A stretch of DNA of 64,000 nt from Pedobacter sp. W3I1 (GCF_030816015.1 NZ_JAUSXN010000001.1:558001-622000), one strand, 5' to 3'; counted from the first letter of the stretch, positions 8,153 through 17,646 are shown. Notes: generated from the sequence alone by a model not told the origin. A program made the numbers and translations.

Positions 8153-9898
8153 CTACAAATCTGTCTTAATTTTCAATTCTTTCAATTGCTTTTCGTCAAT
8201 AGTGCTTGGACTATCAATCATTACATCTCTTCCTGAGTTGTTTTTAGGGAAAGCAATCACATCACGGATGGAATCTAAACCTGCGAAAATTGAGGTTAAA
8301 CGATCGAAACCAAAAGCAATACCGCCATGTGGAGGTGCGCCAAACTCGAAGGCATCCATTAAGAAACCAAATTGTTTTTGCGCTTCTTCTGCACTGAAAC
8401 CTAAATGTTTAAACATTAAAGCCTGCAATGCTCTATCATGGATACGAATCGATCCGCCGCCGACTTCAGTTCCATTGATGACCATATCGTAAGCATTGGC
8501 ACGGACATTTTTAGGGTCGGTATCCAATAAGGCAATATCTTCTGGTTTAGGCGAAGTGAAGGGGTGGTGCATGGCGTGGTAACGTTCTGTTTCCTCATCC
8601 CACTCTAAAAGCGGGAAATCCAAAACCCAAAGTGCAGAGAAGGTATTTTTATCGCGTAAACCTAAGCGATTACCCATTTCTAAACGAAGCTCATTTAACT
8701 GTTTGCGCACTTTATCGGTAGAGCCAGCTAAAATCAGTAATAAATCACCTTTTTCTGTTTCGAAAGCCTCGCTCCACTGTTTAAGATCTTCTTCGTTGAA
8801 AAATTTATCTACTGATGATTTAATGGTTCCATCTTCGTTATGGCGCGCATAAATCAAACCTGTAGCGCCAATTTGCGGGCGTTTGATAAAATCGGTTAAT
8901 TCATCTAATTGTTTACGTGTATAGCTTGCTGCACCTTTTGCATTGATACCCACTACTAATTCTGCATTATCGAAAACGGGAAAGCCTTTGCCTTTTACCA
9001 AGTGGTTAAGCTCTACAAACTGCATCGCAAAACGGGTATCTGGCTTGTCAGATCCATACAAACGCATCGCATCTGCATATTGCATACGCGGTACCTCTGG
9101 TAAATCGTAGTTGCGTACTTCTTTAAATAAAGTACGGATCAAACCTTCAAAAGTGTTTAATATATCTTCTTGTTCGATGAATGACATTTCGCAATCAATC
9201 TGGGTAAACTCGGGCTGACGGTCGGCTCTTAAATCTTCATCTCTAAAACATTTTACAATCTGGAAATAACGGTCGAAACCCGAAACCATCAGTAATTGTT
9301 TGAACGTTTGCGGCGATTGAGGCAAAGCATAAAACTCGCCTTCGTTCATGCGGCTTGGCACCACGAAATCTCTCGCACCTTCTGGTGTAGATTTAATTAA
9401 CACTGGTGTTTCTACCTCGATAAAATCTAAAGCATCTAAATAACGGCGAACCGACTGTGCCATTTTATGGCGTAAAACCAGGTTATTGCGAACCGGGTTA
9501 CGGCGTAAATCCAAATAGCGGTATTTCATGCGCAACTCATCACCACCATCAGTTTCGTCATCAATCATGAAAGGTGGTAATTTTGCAGCATTTAAAATTT
9601 CTAAAGCAGAAATTTTAATCTCTACATCGCCCGTTGCCATTTTTGGGTTTTTATTACTTCTTTCTACAACGGTACCAATCGCTTTAATTACAAACTCGCG
9701 ACCTAAAGTACGTGCGGCTTCGCATAGCTGACGATTATCGTCCATGTTAAAAACCAACTGAGTAATACCATAACGATCGCGGATGTCGATAAAAGTCATA
9801 CCGCCTAAATCTCTTGATTTTTGTACCCAACCACATAGCGTAACACTTTCGCCTAAGTTATTTAGGTTTAATGCACCACAAGTTACTGTTCTTAACAT
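8153..9898 (-). CDS. aspS: Aspartyl-tRNA synthetase
   Basis: Class II synthetase charging tRNA-Asp in the cytoplasm. 581 residues, the bacterial type: an OB-fold anticodon-binding domain at the N-terminus ([11 protein letters not shown], then [13 protein letters not shown]), a class II catalytic core and an inserted GAD domain. Motif 2 ([16 protein letters not shown]) and motif 3 (GIAFGFDRL) are clear. The start follows a TAnnTTTG element by about 23 bases, and a shared terminator lies downstream. Whether it also charges tRNA-Asn cannot be told here, because no asnS or gatCAB lies in the window. Confidence 0.97.
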   Translation of the reverse strand: MLRTVTCGALNLNNLGESVTLCGWVQKSRDLGGMTFIDIRDRYGITQLVFNMDDNRQLCEAARTLGREFVIKAIGTVVERSNKNPKMATGDVEIKISALEILNAAKLPPFMIDDETDGGDELRMKYRYLDLRRNPVRNNLVLRHKMAQSVRRYLDALDFIEVETPVLIKSTPEGARDFVVPSRMNEGEFYALPQSPQTFKQLLMVSGFDRYFQIVKCFRDEDLRADRQPEFTQIDCEMSFIEQEDILNTFEGLIRTLFKEVRNYDLPEVPRMQYADAMRLYGSDKPDTRFAMQFVELNHLVKGKGFPVFDNAELVVGINAKGAASYTRKQLDELTDFIKRPQIGATGLIYARHNEDGTIKSSVDKFFNEEDLKQWSEAFETEKGDLLLILAGSTDKVRKQLNELRLEMGNRLGLRDKNTFSALWVLDFPLLEWDEETERYHAMHHPFTSPKPEDIALLDTDPKNVRANAYDMVINGTEVGGGSIRIHDRALQALMFKHLGFSAEEAQKQFGFLMDAFEFGAPPHGGIAFGFDRLTSIFAGLDSIRDVIAFPKNNSGRDVMIDSPSTIDEKQLKELKIKTDL

Positions 9899-9921
9899 AT
9901 ATTGTAATCTAAATTGAGCGG

Positions 9922-9929
9922 CAAAAATA
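9922..9929 (-). promoter_or_regulatory. -7 promoter element of aspS
   Basis: Minus strand reads TATTTTTG, matching TAnnTTTG, about 23 bases before the aspS ATG. No clear -33 TTTG was found at normal spacing. Confidence 0.45.
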
Positions 9930-10055
9930 CCGATTTTGTTTTAAAGTTAATGCTATAACTAAAGGTTTTTCAGGCGGGAATTTTAGGATACAAAAGGTTT
10001 GCATTTTGAAAACTTTTTTGTTCAAGTTTAATATGAGAAGGATGTCCTTTAGATA

Positions 10056-10118
10056 CGTCACCCTGAATTTATTTCAGGGTCTTTTTGCAGGAAAGATGCT
10101 GATCCCGAAGCTTCGGGA
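10056..10118. repeat. Dispersed hairpin repeat, second copy
   Basis: Stem ACCCTGAA (10060-10067) with TTCAGGGT (10073-10080), then the palindrome TCCCGAAGCTTCGGGA (10103-10118). The layout matches the element at 711-783. The rest of the 9899-10337 gap shows no gene. Confidence 0.6.
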
Positions 10119-10337
10119 CAGCAGGACGACCGCATTAGCCAAACAGTACAAAAAAACCATTATTTTCGACTATTAATGAATTCAGATTAATCTATAGCGA
10201 TGAATTGGAAAATATTAAAAAACGAAGCTGGCTATAATAAAAAGCATCAATGAGATTGATGGAAATTTTTCATGCAGCACCCAACACATCTGAAGGTACA
10301 TTCAGCATAATTGATATTTCTTTACCGTTATCTTAAA

Positions 10338-10907
10338 TCAGGCTTTTGATTTCAATCTGCTTAAAGTTTCTTGCGAGATATTTAAATAAGAGGCAACCAT
10401 TTTGTTCGGTAAGCGCATGACCACACCTGGGTTTTGGGCAAGCAACTGGCGGTAACGCTCGGTGGCATCGAGCGTAATAAACGACATCAAACGATTGGTA
10501 TTGGTTACATAGGCATACTCCAGGTAATGGCGGTAAAGTTTCTCCCACTGCGGGATGATGGTAAGTAGATGGTAAAAATCATTTTGCCAGATGTAATACA
10601 GTTCGGTATCTTCTATCGCCTGAATAAATTCTTTCGAAGTTTGGTTCGTAATAAAACTGACTAAAGCTGTAGCAAACTGATTTTCGAAAGCAAAATGCCT
10701 GGTGGCTTCGGTACCACCTTCAGTCAGGAAAAAAATTCGCAAGCAGCCTTTGCCAACAAAGTAAATGCGTTGACTCGTTTCGCCAGGGCTGATCATGAAT
10801 TCGTTTTTCTTTACCTGCATTCTCTTGAAATAAGACAATACTTGCTCCAGATCCTCATCGCTGATGGTAATTTTTTCTCTGATATAATTGGAAAGCTGTT
10901 CGTGCAT
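10338..10907 (-). CDS. Crp/Fnr family transcriptional regulator
   Basis: 189 residues: an N-terminal cyclic-nucleotide-binding-like beta-roll (about 25-115, with VKKNEFMISPGETSQRIYFV and GCLRIFF) and a compact C-terminal helix-turn-helix (RLPNKMVASYLNISQETLSR). The cNMP-binding pocket signature of true CRP is not obvious, as in many Bacteroidota members of this family, so the effector is unknown. It is followed on the other side of a 31-bp gap by a DUF2798 membrane protein on the same strand, whose expression it may control. Family call is strong; target genes are inferred only from position. Confidence 0.9.
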   Translation of the reverse strand: MHEQLSNYIREKITISDEDLEQVLSYFKRMQVKKNEFMISPGETSQRIYFVGKGCLRIFFLTEGGTEATRHFAFENQFATALVSFITNQTSKEFIQAIEDTELYYIWQNDFYHLLTIIPQWEKLYRHYLEYAYVTNTNRLMSFITLDATERYRQLLAQNPGVVMRLPNKMVASYLNISQETLSRLKSKA

Positions 10908-10938
10908 TTAATTTAGTCTTAACCAAATGTAAGAATGT

Positions 10939-11163
10939 TTAGGTTTTAGAAGTGATCTTTTCGGCCAGCTTCCGTGCATTGGGAATAATGATAAAGGCAG
11001 CAAAATAAGCTACGGGCAACATAACGATCCATGCTTTTAAGAATTTGATAAACCACTCATCGCCAAAACCGTAGTTGCGCATTAACCCTACAAATGCCAT
11101 AATTAATGTCATAGGGATAACTACGAAAAGTGTGTTGATGTATTTGAAATGTTCTTTCTTCAT
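10939..11163 (-). CDS. DUF2798 small membrane protein
   Basis: 74 residues with two predicted membrane helices (FVVIPMTLIMAFVGLM, then WIVMLPVAYFAAFIIIP), matching the DUF2798 pattern of two short helices separated by a turn, with a basic tail (NARKLAEKI). Its function is not known. It is transcribed in the same direction as the Crp/Fnr gene and lies directly upstream of it, so the two probably form one unit starting here. Confidence 0.75.
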   Translation of the reverse strand: MKKEHFKYINTLFVVIPMTLIMAFVGLMRNYGFGDEWFIKFLKAWIVMLPVAYFAAFIIIPNARKLAEKITSKT

Positions 11164-11285
11164 TTTTTGATCTGTTTAATTTATAATGTTGTAAAGGTGC
11201 AGCCATTAAAAATCTTAAACTTTGATGTAGGTCAAAAAAGGAGGATACAAAATAAATAAAATAACTTTTAGAAGTAATATTCGAT

Positions 11286-11475
11286 CCAATTTCTGCCACT
11301 TTGAGCCCGTCGAAACGTTACAGATTGTTTAACCTGATCCTTCGAGAGGCTAGCATAAACAGGTCCAATAGAAAGGTCGTCATCTCAATTGGAGTGCAAC
11401 GGAACAGAGAGATCTTCAAACTTTTGTAAGAATTAAAATTTAAAAGATTTCTCCACTACGGTCGAAATGACGATA
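11286..11475. repeat. MITE-like intergenic repeat with inverted ends
   Basis: The 424-bp gap 11164-11587 has no credible gene. Inside it, CGTCATCTC (from about 11371) plus a GGAGTGCAACGG block faces a reversed copy, AAGATTTCTCCACTACGG then TCGAAATGACG (about 11446-11472). Related half-elements occur near 38402 and 50510-50600, which points to a small non-autonomous repeat family. Confidence 0.5.
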
Positions 11476-11587
11476 CTTTTATATGAATTATCGCGTTGAA
11501 AACTCCCCGTTCTTTGATAGGTTTTTATGACATGAATGGTTTTCTGAATGACAATTCTATATTTATGGTGCTCCCTAACTATTTGTT

Positions 11588-11992
11588 CTAGTATTTCTCT
11601 TCCAGCACAATTTCAACAGCGATTACCTTCCATTCGCCTTTAATATTTTTCCAATGGTAAATTTCTTCGGTTTGGATGGTTTGTTTTTTGGAAAAAATAA
11701 GGAGGTTGGGCTTTAAGATGACCGATTTCCGGGCTATTTTTTCTGTAAAAACTTCATCTTCGAAGGAAGATTTAATCCTGTAATAACTGGTATGGATTTC
11801 TTTAAGGTTGCCGAAGTATTTTTTTAAATCAATCACATAATCGCGTTTATTTAAAGCAATTCCTTCAGCAGGGGTATAGCTTAAAGTATCATCAAACATG
11901 GCGGTATAGGCAGTTACATCCTTGCTTTCTAAAGCCTGATCTGCTTTTTTGTGTATTTCGTTTATAGCCGAAATGATTAAATCGGTTTCCAT
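11588..11992 (-). CDS. NTF2-like (SnoaL/DUF4440-type) cytoplasmic protein
   Basis: 134 residues with the cone-shaped NTF2-like layout: an N-terminal helix with a family-typical pattern (ADQALESKDVTAYTAMFDDT), then a string of beta strands ending with YHWKNIKGEWKVIAVEI. There is no signal peptide, so it should be cytoplasmic. Such folds serve as isomerases, small ligand binders or association domains, and nothing in the sequence picks one. It stands alone between a repeat-rich gap and the tandem repeat array. Confidence 0.65.
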   Translation of the reverse strand: METDLIISAINEIHKKADQALESKDVTAYTAMFDDTLSYTPAEGIALNKRDYVIDLKKYFGNLKEIHTSYYRIKSSFEDEVFTEKIARKSVILKPNLLIFSKKQTIQTEEIYHWKNIKGEWKVIAVEIVLEEKY

Positions 11993-12123
11993 GGCATGAA
12001 GTTAATGGTTTGTATCAGGGTTTTCAAATTTATGATGATTCTATAACTGATTTTCCACAAATGCCACAAATGCCATAAATCCAAACTGCGAGTTCTCCTC
12101 ATTATAAATTATTTTTATGTTTT

Positions 12124-13468
12124 GGAAATGAAAGGGCAGCATTTCATAGGTGCTTTAGCCCCGCCATTCGCTATATCCCGATGAAAAATCGGGATGCCCG
12201 CTTCTGTCGGGTTTAGTTAACAGCGGTTTGCTTCAGGGCACCAAACTTTGTCAAATAAACCTGATTGTCGGGGAGAGCTTCCGATCCTTCATCGGAACTC
12301 GTACCAGAAAGCAGGACTGAAATTGCCAAAAGCACAGAACCAATAATTTTCTAATAATTATTACATATTTTTTCTTTTTAGGAAATGAAAGGGCAGCATT
12401 TCATAGGTGCTTTAGCCCCGCCATTCGCTATATCCCGATGAAAAATCGGGATGCCCGCTTCTGTCGGGTTTAGTTAACAGCGGTTTGCTTCAGGGCACCA
12501 AACTTTGTCAAATAAACCTGATTGTCGGGGAGAGCTTCCGATCCTTCATCGGAACTCGTACCAGAAAGCAGGACTGAAATTGCCAAAAGCACAGAACCAA
12601 TAATTTTCTAATAATTATTACATATTTTTTCTTTTTAGGAAATGAAAGGGCAGCATTTCATAGGTGCTTTAGCCCCGCCATTCGCTATATCCCGATGAAA
12701 AATCGGGATGCCCGCTTCTGTCGGGTTTAGTTAACAGCGGTTTGCTTCAGGGCACCAAACTTTGTCAAATAAACCTGATTGTCGGGGAGAGCTTCCGATC
12801 CTTCATCGGAACTCGTACCAGAAAGCAGGGCTGAAAATGCCAAAAGCACAGAACCAATAATTTTCTAATAATTATTATATATTTTTTCTTTTTAGGAAAT
12901 GAAAGGGCAGCATTTCATAGGTGCTTTAGCCCCGCCATTCGCTATATCCCGATGAAAAATCGGGATGCCCGCTGCTGTCGGGTTTAGTTAACAGCGGTTT
13001 GCTTTAGTGCACATAACTTTGTATCTAAACCCGATTGCCGGGAAGAGCTTCCGATCCTTCATCGGAACTCGTACCAGAAAGCGGGACTGAAATTGCCAAA
13101 AGCACAGAACCAATAATTTTCTAATAGTTATTAAATATTTATTCTTTTTAGGAAATGAAGGGCAGCATTTCATAGGTGCTGTAGCCCCGCCATTCGCTTT
13201 ACTTCGTTGCACTCGTGTTCGCTCCTGTCGGGTTTAGCTAACAAAGGTTTGAGTTTATAGTGCCGACCTATGTTAAATAAACCTGATTGTTGGGAAGAGC
13301 TTCCGATCCTTCATCGGAACTCGTACCAGAAAGCAGGGCTGAAAATGCCAAAAGCACAGAACCAATAATTTTCTAATAGTTATTAAATATTTATTCTTTT
13401 TAGGAAATGAAGGGCAGCATTTCATAGGTGCTGTAGCCCCGCCATTTGCTTTACTTCGTTGCACTCCG
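12124..13468. repeat. Tandem array of a ~257-bp structured noncoding unit (5 full copies plus a partial)
   Basis: Units begin with GGAAATGAA at 12124, 12381, 12638, 12895, 13151 and 13403. Spacings are 257, 257, 257, 256 and 252; the sixth breaks off near 13468. Copies 1 and 2 look identical, copy 3 differs at a few bases, and copies 4-5 diverge more. Each unit has an interrupted stem GGGCAGCA with TGCT/GCCC, a stem TTCCGAT with ATCGGAA over a CCTTC loop, and an AT-rich end running into CTTTTTAG. Copies 1-4 also have CCCGAT with ATCGGG, replaced in copies 5-6 by another block. A 257-bp period is not a multiple of 3 and no frame is kept, so it is noncoding. Its function is unknown. Confidence 0.9.
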
Positions 13469-13545
13469 TTATTTTTAAACTTTTTTTCTACCTTGATGCA
13501 ACGTTTTAAAATCCCTTATGTCTTATAATCAGAATATTCGAAATT

Positions 13546-14103
13546 TTGGAAGCCGTATACATCGATAAAAACCTGGAACTCGTAAAAAAATGCATGCATG
13601 GCAGCCGCGCAGCACAGTTTGAATTGTACAAGCTGTATGCAAAGGCGATGTATAATGTGGCACTGCGCATTTTAAATTATGAGGAAGAGGCCGAAGATGT
13701 TTTACAGGAAGCATTTCTGGATGCGTTTACCAGGATTGTAGATTTTAGGCAGGAAACCACTTTCGGGCTTTGGTTAAAGCAGATTGTGATCAACAAATCC
13801 ATCAATTATTTACGTAAACGTAAAATGGAATTTGTAAGTACCGATGAGCTATCGGAAGTGCCGGATGAAGATAGTTTTGATGACTATGAAGTGCAGTTAC
13901 AGGCTGAGGAAATAAGAACAGCCATAACCCAATTGCCAGATGGCTACCGGGTGGTGCTGAGTTTGTACTTGTTAGAGGGTTACGACCATGAAGAGATTGC
14001 ACACATTTTAAAAATTAGTGAAAATACCAGCCGCACACAGTATATGAGGGCTAAAAAGAAGTTAAAAAGTATTTTAGAACAGAAAGGGATGAGAGATGAA
14101 TAA
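13546..14103 (+). CDS. ECF-type RNA polymerase sigma factor
   Basis: 185 residues with sigma region 2 (about 15-85, including LYAKAMYNVALRIL and EEEAEDVLQEAFLDAF) and region 4 (about 128-175, QLPDGYRVVLSLYLLEGYDH, then the recognition helix ending TSRTQYMRAKKKL). It should direct RNA polymerase to a private set of promoters. No in-frame ATG lies upstream of the conserved N-terminus, so the TTG at 13546 is the likely start; the next ATG (residue 17) would cut into region 2. It overlaps the next gene by 8 bases, and the tandem array ends about 78 bp upstream. It groups with the small ECF factors that are paired with membrane anti-sigma proteins. Confidence 0.92.
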   Translation: MEAVYIDKNLELVKKCMHGSRAAQFELYKLYAKAMYNVALRILNYEEEAEDVLQEAFLDAFTRIVDFRQETTFGLWLKQIVINKSINYLRKRKMEFVSTDELSEVPDEDSFDDYEVQLQAEEIRTAITQLPDGYRVVLSLYLLEGYDHEEIAHILKISENTSRTQYMRAKKKLKSILEQKGMRDE

Positions 14104-14623
14104 TAGATTAGAAACCTTTGTAAAAGAAAACCGTAAAGCTTTCGACGTCATGGAGCCATCGGCAGGACTTTGGGCAAAGATTGAACAAGAGTTAGACAAC
14201 AAGAAGAAAAAAAAACCGGTAAAACTGTATTTATGGATAAGTGTTGCAGCAGCTATCGTGGTCGTTTTCGGTTTAACCTGGTTATACGAAGGAAAATTAC
14301 AAAACAAAGATTTAGAAATAGCCGACGTTAGTGCTTCGTATGCTAAGAAAGATGTTCATTTTGCTGGTTTAATTACCGAAAAAAGAGATAGCCTGGCCAT
14401 TTTTGCCTCTGCAAATCCAGAGCTATATAAAAAATTTACCGCCGATTTAAGAAAGCTCGACGAAGATTATGAAAGATTAAAAACGGAGTTACCAACCTCG
14501 CCCAACCAAACTTTTGTGGTAAAGGCCATGGTTAAAAACCGCGAAATACAGTTACAGTTATTAAAACAACAATTATTAATTATTAACCAGGTTGACGATT
14601 ATAAAAGAGTTAATCAAATTTAA
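14096..14623 (+). CDS. Putative membrane-anchored anti-sigma factor
   Basis: 175 residues: a cytoplasmic N-terminus of ~43 residues (LETFVKENRKAFDVMEPSAG, then LWAKIEQEL), one membrane helix (about 46-63, ISVAAAIVVVFGLTWLY) and a helical periplasmic domain rich in Lys/Glu/Gln. This layout, and the 8-base overlap with the sigma gene, indicate the partner that would hold the sigma factor inactive. No zinc-binding HxxxCxxC motif of the ZAS type is present. The call rests on context and topology rather than sequence identity. Confidence 0.7.
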   Translation: MNNRLETFVKENRKAFDVMEPSAGLWAKIEQELDNKKKKKPVKLYLWISVAAAIVVVFGLTWLYEGKLQNKDLEIADVSASYAKKDVHFAGLITEKRDSLAIFASANPELYKKFTADLRKLDEDYERLKTELPTSPNQTFVVKAMVKNREIQLQLLKQQLLIINQVDDYKRVNQI

Positions 14624-14756
14624 GCAAAAAGAGATAAAACAATAACAAGCTTCGTCTTGATACTTGATTCAACATACTTGATACCAATTGGGGGACGCTC
14701 ACTACATCGAAAGCTTATTGCCAGCCGGCAGGTTTTAAGTGCATAGGTGTTTAACA

Positions 14757-16052
14757 ATGAACAACATGAAAACAATAAAAATATTTTTAGCCTTTATGGC
14801 TTTAATTGCCGTAAAAACTAATGCGCAAGAAATGGTGGTAAATAGCCCATCAGAGAAAATAGATATAGAAAATGTAGCGCAATCATCAACATTGGCGATG
14901 GTTGTTTCTTCAAAACATAAGCAAGCGGGCAGCGATGCCGAGCGTTCAAAATCTTTTAGCAAGAGTTTTAATGTAGATAATAACGATAAGGTGAGTTTAA
15001 ACAACCAGTATGGATCTATCGTAATTAAAACCTGGGACAAAAAAGAAGTGCGTGTTGATGTAGATATTAAAGCTTACAGCAGTTCGGATAATGATGCGCA
15101 AAAACTGATTGATGGAATAAGTATTGATGCGAATAAAAATGGTGATGTAGTTACTTTCAGAACGAACATGGGCGATAGAAACGGACGTTACGGCCGTGGG
15201 GTGAAAAATGGAGTAACCACCTGGCGGAGGGAAGTGAAAGTAAATTACGTGGTGTATATGCCAGCAGTAAATCCATTAACGGTTTCACAAGAATATGGCA
15301 ACGTAGAATTGGGTAATTTTTCAGGTCCAACTTCTTTAAAGGTAGAATATGGCAATCTGGTTGCCGGCAATTTAAGTAATGTAAATAACTACATCAATGT
15401 TCAATATGGTAAATGCGATATCCAGGACCTGAATGCTGCAGTGGTCAAACATGAATATAATGGCCCCGTAACCATTGGATCTGTGGGTACTTTACAGCTT
15501 GATGCTGAGTATGTTGCTGTAAACATCAATACCATCAGGAGATCAGCTGATATTAAAGTGGAATATGGCAAAGGCTTAACCATTGGCACCATTGGCGGTA
15601 ATTTGCTGTTAAATGCCGAATATGCCAAAGTAAATATCAATACGGTTAAAGGTAATACGGTGGTTAAACAAGCTTATGGGGATTTAAATATTGCATCGGC
15701 AGGTAAAATTGCAGTTAATGCAGAATATTCGAATGTTACTTTAGGCTCGCTAAATGGCGATGCAAACATTAACATGGATTACAACCGTTTAAATGTGAGC
15801 GAAATTACTCCGGCCTGTAAAAACTTCACCTTCGGAGGCGAATATGTAAGCATCGGATTGGGCTTTGCAGATCGTTATAATGCCAATTTCAATGTTTCTA
15901 CTTCGTATGCGGGCTTTAAATATGGTTCAAACGTAACATCAAGCCTGGTAAGTAAAGACGATGAAACTAAAAAATATACTGGCAAAATAGGTAGTGGCGG
16001 TGCAGCAAACGTATCCATTAAAACCGAATACGGCTCAGTTACCTTTAAATAA
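14757..16052 (+). CDS. Secreted DUF4097-like beta-repeat protein (putative adhesin)
   Basis: 431 residues from the ATG at 14757; a GTG start at 14739 is less likely. A signal peptide (MKTIKIFLAFMALIAVKTNA) precedes a beta-repeat body with recurring EYGNVELG, EYGNLVAGN, EYVAVNINT, EYGKGLTIG and EYAKVNINT units, which fits the DUF4097 beta-helix-like fold. It would be periplasmic or surface exposed. It follows the sigma/anti-sigma pair by ~130 bp in the same direction, so it is probably part of that regulon. The adhesin label is a family name, not shown activity. Confidence 0.75.
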   Translation: MNNMKTIKIFLAFMALIAVKTNAQEMVVNSPSEKIDIENVAQSSTLAMVVSSKHKQAGSDAERSKSFSKSFNVDNNDKVSLNNQYGSIVIKTWDKKEVRVDVDIKAYSSSDNDAQKLIDGISIDANKNGDVVTFRTNMGDRNGRYGRGVKNGVTTWRREVKVNYVVYMPAVNPLTVSQEYGNVELGNFSGPTSLKVEYGNLVAGNLSNVNNYINVQYGKCDIQDLNAAVVKHEYNGPVTIGSVGTLQLDAEYVAVNINTIRRSADIKVEYGKGLTIGTIGGNLLLNAEYAKVNINTVKGNTVVKQAYGDLNIASAGKIAVNAEYSNVTLGSLNGDANINMDYNRLNVSEITPACKNFTFGGEYVSIGLGFADRYNANFNVSTSYAGFKYGSNVTSSLVSKDDETKKYTGKIGSGGAANVSIKTEYGSVTFK

Positions 16053-16078
16053 GATTTTCTAAACCAAACAAACCTTGA

Positions 16079-16107
16079 AGTCCTGCCAAATTGGTAGGAC
16101 TTTTTTT
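16079..16107 (+). terminator. Rho-independent terminator after the adhesin-like gene
   Basis: AGTCCTGCCA pairs with TGGTAGGACT (one mismatch) around AAT, directly followed by seven T residues. It ends the sigma-factor operon just before the thioredoxin gene. Confidence 0.85.
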
Positions 16108-16120
16108 ATATTTAGCGCTG

Positions 16121-16663
16121 ATGAAAATTTGCTTTCTTATCCTACTCTCTGTTTTTTCTTTCACGGCCTGGGCACAAGATGTTCCTGTTAAATGGGCTAC
16201 GCAGGAAACTTTTTTTGAAGATTTAACAGGTAAAGATTTACCTGCTTTTAGCGGTTTAACCATCAATAAAAAACAACTCTCTAATGCCGATTTAAAAAAT
16301 CAGGTAGTAGTTATTAACTTTTGGTTCGAAAAATGCCCTCCTTGTATAGCCGAAATGCCCGAATTAAACAGCTTGATGGCGAAATATGGCAAAAAAGCTG
16401 TAAGGTTTATCGGCATTACTCATGATAGCCCTGCTAATGCCAGGCGTTTTCAAAAACGAAACGGATATAAATACGAAATTGTATCGTTAAGCAAAGACGA
16501 GATCACAAAACTGAATATTAATCACGGTTTTCCATCGAATGTATTGGTTGGAAAAGATGGAAAGATTATTTATGCCACTGCCAATATTTCCTTTTCTGAC
16601 CCACAGTTCAAAGCTAAATCGATACTTTTTGAAGAGAAGTTAAAGGCCGCGCTGGAAAATTAA
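16121..16663 (+). CDS. TlpA/ResA-like thioredoxin-fold protein
   Basis: 180 residues from the ATG at 16121; an upstream in-frame start at 16091 would overlap the terminator. A signal peptide (MKICFLILLSVFSFTAWAQ) sends it to the periplasm. The active-site CPPC is C72-P-P-C75 in FEKCPPCIAEMPEL, followed by the usual thioredoxin strands and the cis-proline region (GFPSNVLVGKDGKI). It should reduce or exchange disulfides outside the cytoplasm, for example in cytochrome c maturation or oxidative damage repair. It stands alone, so its client is not indicated. Confidence 0.9.
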   Translation: MKICFLILLSVFSFTAWAQDVPVKWATQETFFEDLTGKDLPAFSGLTINKKQLSNADLKNQVVVINFWFEKCPPCIAEMPELNSLMAKYGKKAVRFIGITHDSPANARRFQKRNGYKYEIVSLSKDEITKLNINHGFPSNVLVGKDGKIIYATANISFSDPQFKAKSILFEEKLKAALEN

Positions 16664-16709
16664 CTGCTGGCCCTCTTCCTCACATTTATAGGAAGAAAAC
16701 CGTAAAAAC

Positions 16710-17600
16710 TTAAAGAACATATTCGTTATTTATAGGTTTAACGGGCTCCGGAATTTCGTCTTCTTCGAGCATTTGCAAAAGATTGATCTCTATTGTCCTG
16801 GTAATCTGGTTAAGCGGAACGCCTGCTGAATTGTTTTCGAACGGGTTAACCAGGCTCATTCCATTAATCTGCGTAGATACAAATACAAAACCGATTAACC
16901 AGCCCAAAAATATAGCTGCAGGCCCAGCGTCCTGACTGATGACCAGGGTAAATGTTACCACAAATAACCAGATAAATACTTTAGTGAGGTAGGAATAAGT
17001 AGTAGGGAATATGGTGTTTTTAATGCGCTCATTCATGCCCATACAATCAGAAAATCGCGTAAGCATCTCATTGATCTCAATAAAACGGAAACCATCAATA
17101 GCATTTGCTTTTGATAATTTTTGTAAATCTCTCGATTGAATATTTAAAAGGGCATTATGTGCATTATTGTGTTTCCTAATTTCTTTTAAATCTGCCTCAG
17201 ATAAATATTTGGTGTAAATTTCATCTACTGTTCCTCTCAAACTGGCCTTTAAAGCATATAAAAATGCAATATGCCTGTAAATCATACGCTTTACGCTTTC
17301 CTCATCCTCATCAACATAATTAATCAAAGCCCTTGCGAAAGAGCGTGAATCGTTTACCAAGGCTCCCCATATTTTACGAGCTTCCCACCACCTGTCGTAG
17401 GCCTGGTTATTGTTAAAACCAATAAAAAAGGCAATGGCCGTACCTAAAACCGTTGGAATAATGGATGGAATGGAAAAATGATGCGCAATTAAATACTCGC
17501 GTACAAAATAAGCTGCCGTGCAAGAGGCAATCATGATCAGATCAACGTGCCAGGTATTTCTTAAAATTCTACTTAACCGAATGTTTTGTATTAAAAGCAT
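16710..17600 (-). CDS. Bestrophin family anion channel-like protein
   Basis: 296 residues of the bacterial bestrophin (formerly UPF0187) family. The hallmark NNNQAYDRWWEARKIWG stretch (about 63-79) is present, with four hydrophobic segments around 20-60 and 205-245. Bacterial homologues form pentameric channels in the inner membrane; ion selectivity varies and cannot be read here. It has its own -7 element on the minus strand and is not in an operon. Confidence 0.92.
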   Translation of the reverse strand: MLLIQNIRLSRILRNTWHVDLIMIASCTAAYFVREYLIAHHFSIPSIIPTVLGTAIAFFIGFNNNQAYDRWWEARKIWGALVNDSRSFARALINYVDEDEESVKRMIYRHIAFLYALKASLRGTVDEIYTKYLSEADLKEIRKHNNAHNALLNIQSRDLQKLSKANAIDGFRFIEINEMLTRFSDCMGMNERIKNTIFPTTYSYLTKVFIWLFVVTFTLVISQDAGPAAIFLGWLIGFVFVSTQINGMSLVNPFENNSAGVPLNQITRTIEINLLQMLEEDEIPEPVKPINNEYVL

Positions 17601-17638
17601 ATAATCTGATGGAAAAAAATTAGTTACGGATGAAAATA

Positions 17639-17646
17639 CAAAACTA
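17639..17646 (-). promoter_or_regulatory. -7 promoter element of the bestrophin gene
   Basis: Minus strand reads TAGTTTTG, matching TAnnTTTG. A TTTG lies 24 bases further upstream (CAAA at 17671-17674 on the plus strand), slightly wider than usual -33 spacing. Confidence 0.4.

Noticed and set aside
10333..10548. 71-codon minus-strand frame over the Crp/Fnr gene
   Set aside because: It is on the same strand in another frame within the well-supported regulator.
12988..13464. Two similar minus-strand frames starting MQRSKANGGATAPMKCC inside the tandem array
   Set aside because: They arise because the same repeat unit is read twice. Other copies of the unit do not keep the frame and the 257-bp period shifts it.
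12124..13468. CRISPR array
   Set aside because: The whole 257-bp unit is repeated without unique spacers, far longer than any CRISPR repeat, and there are no cas genes.
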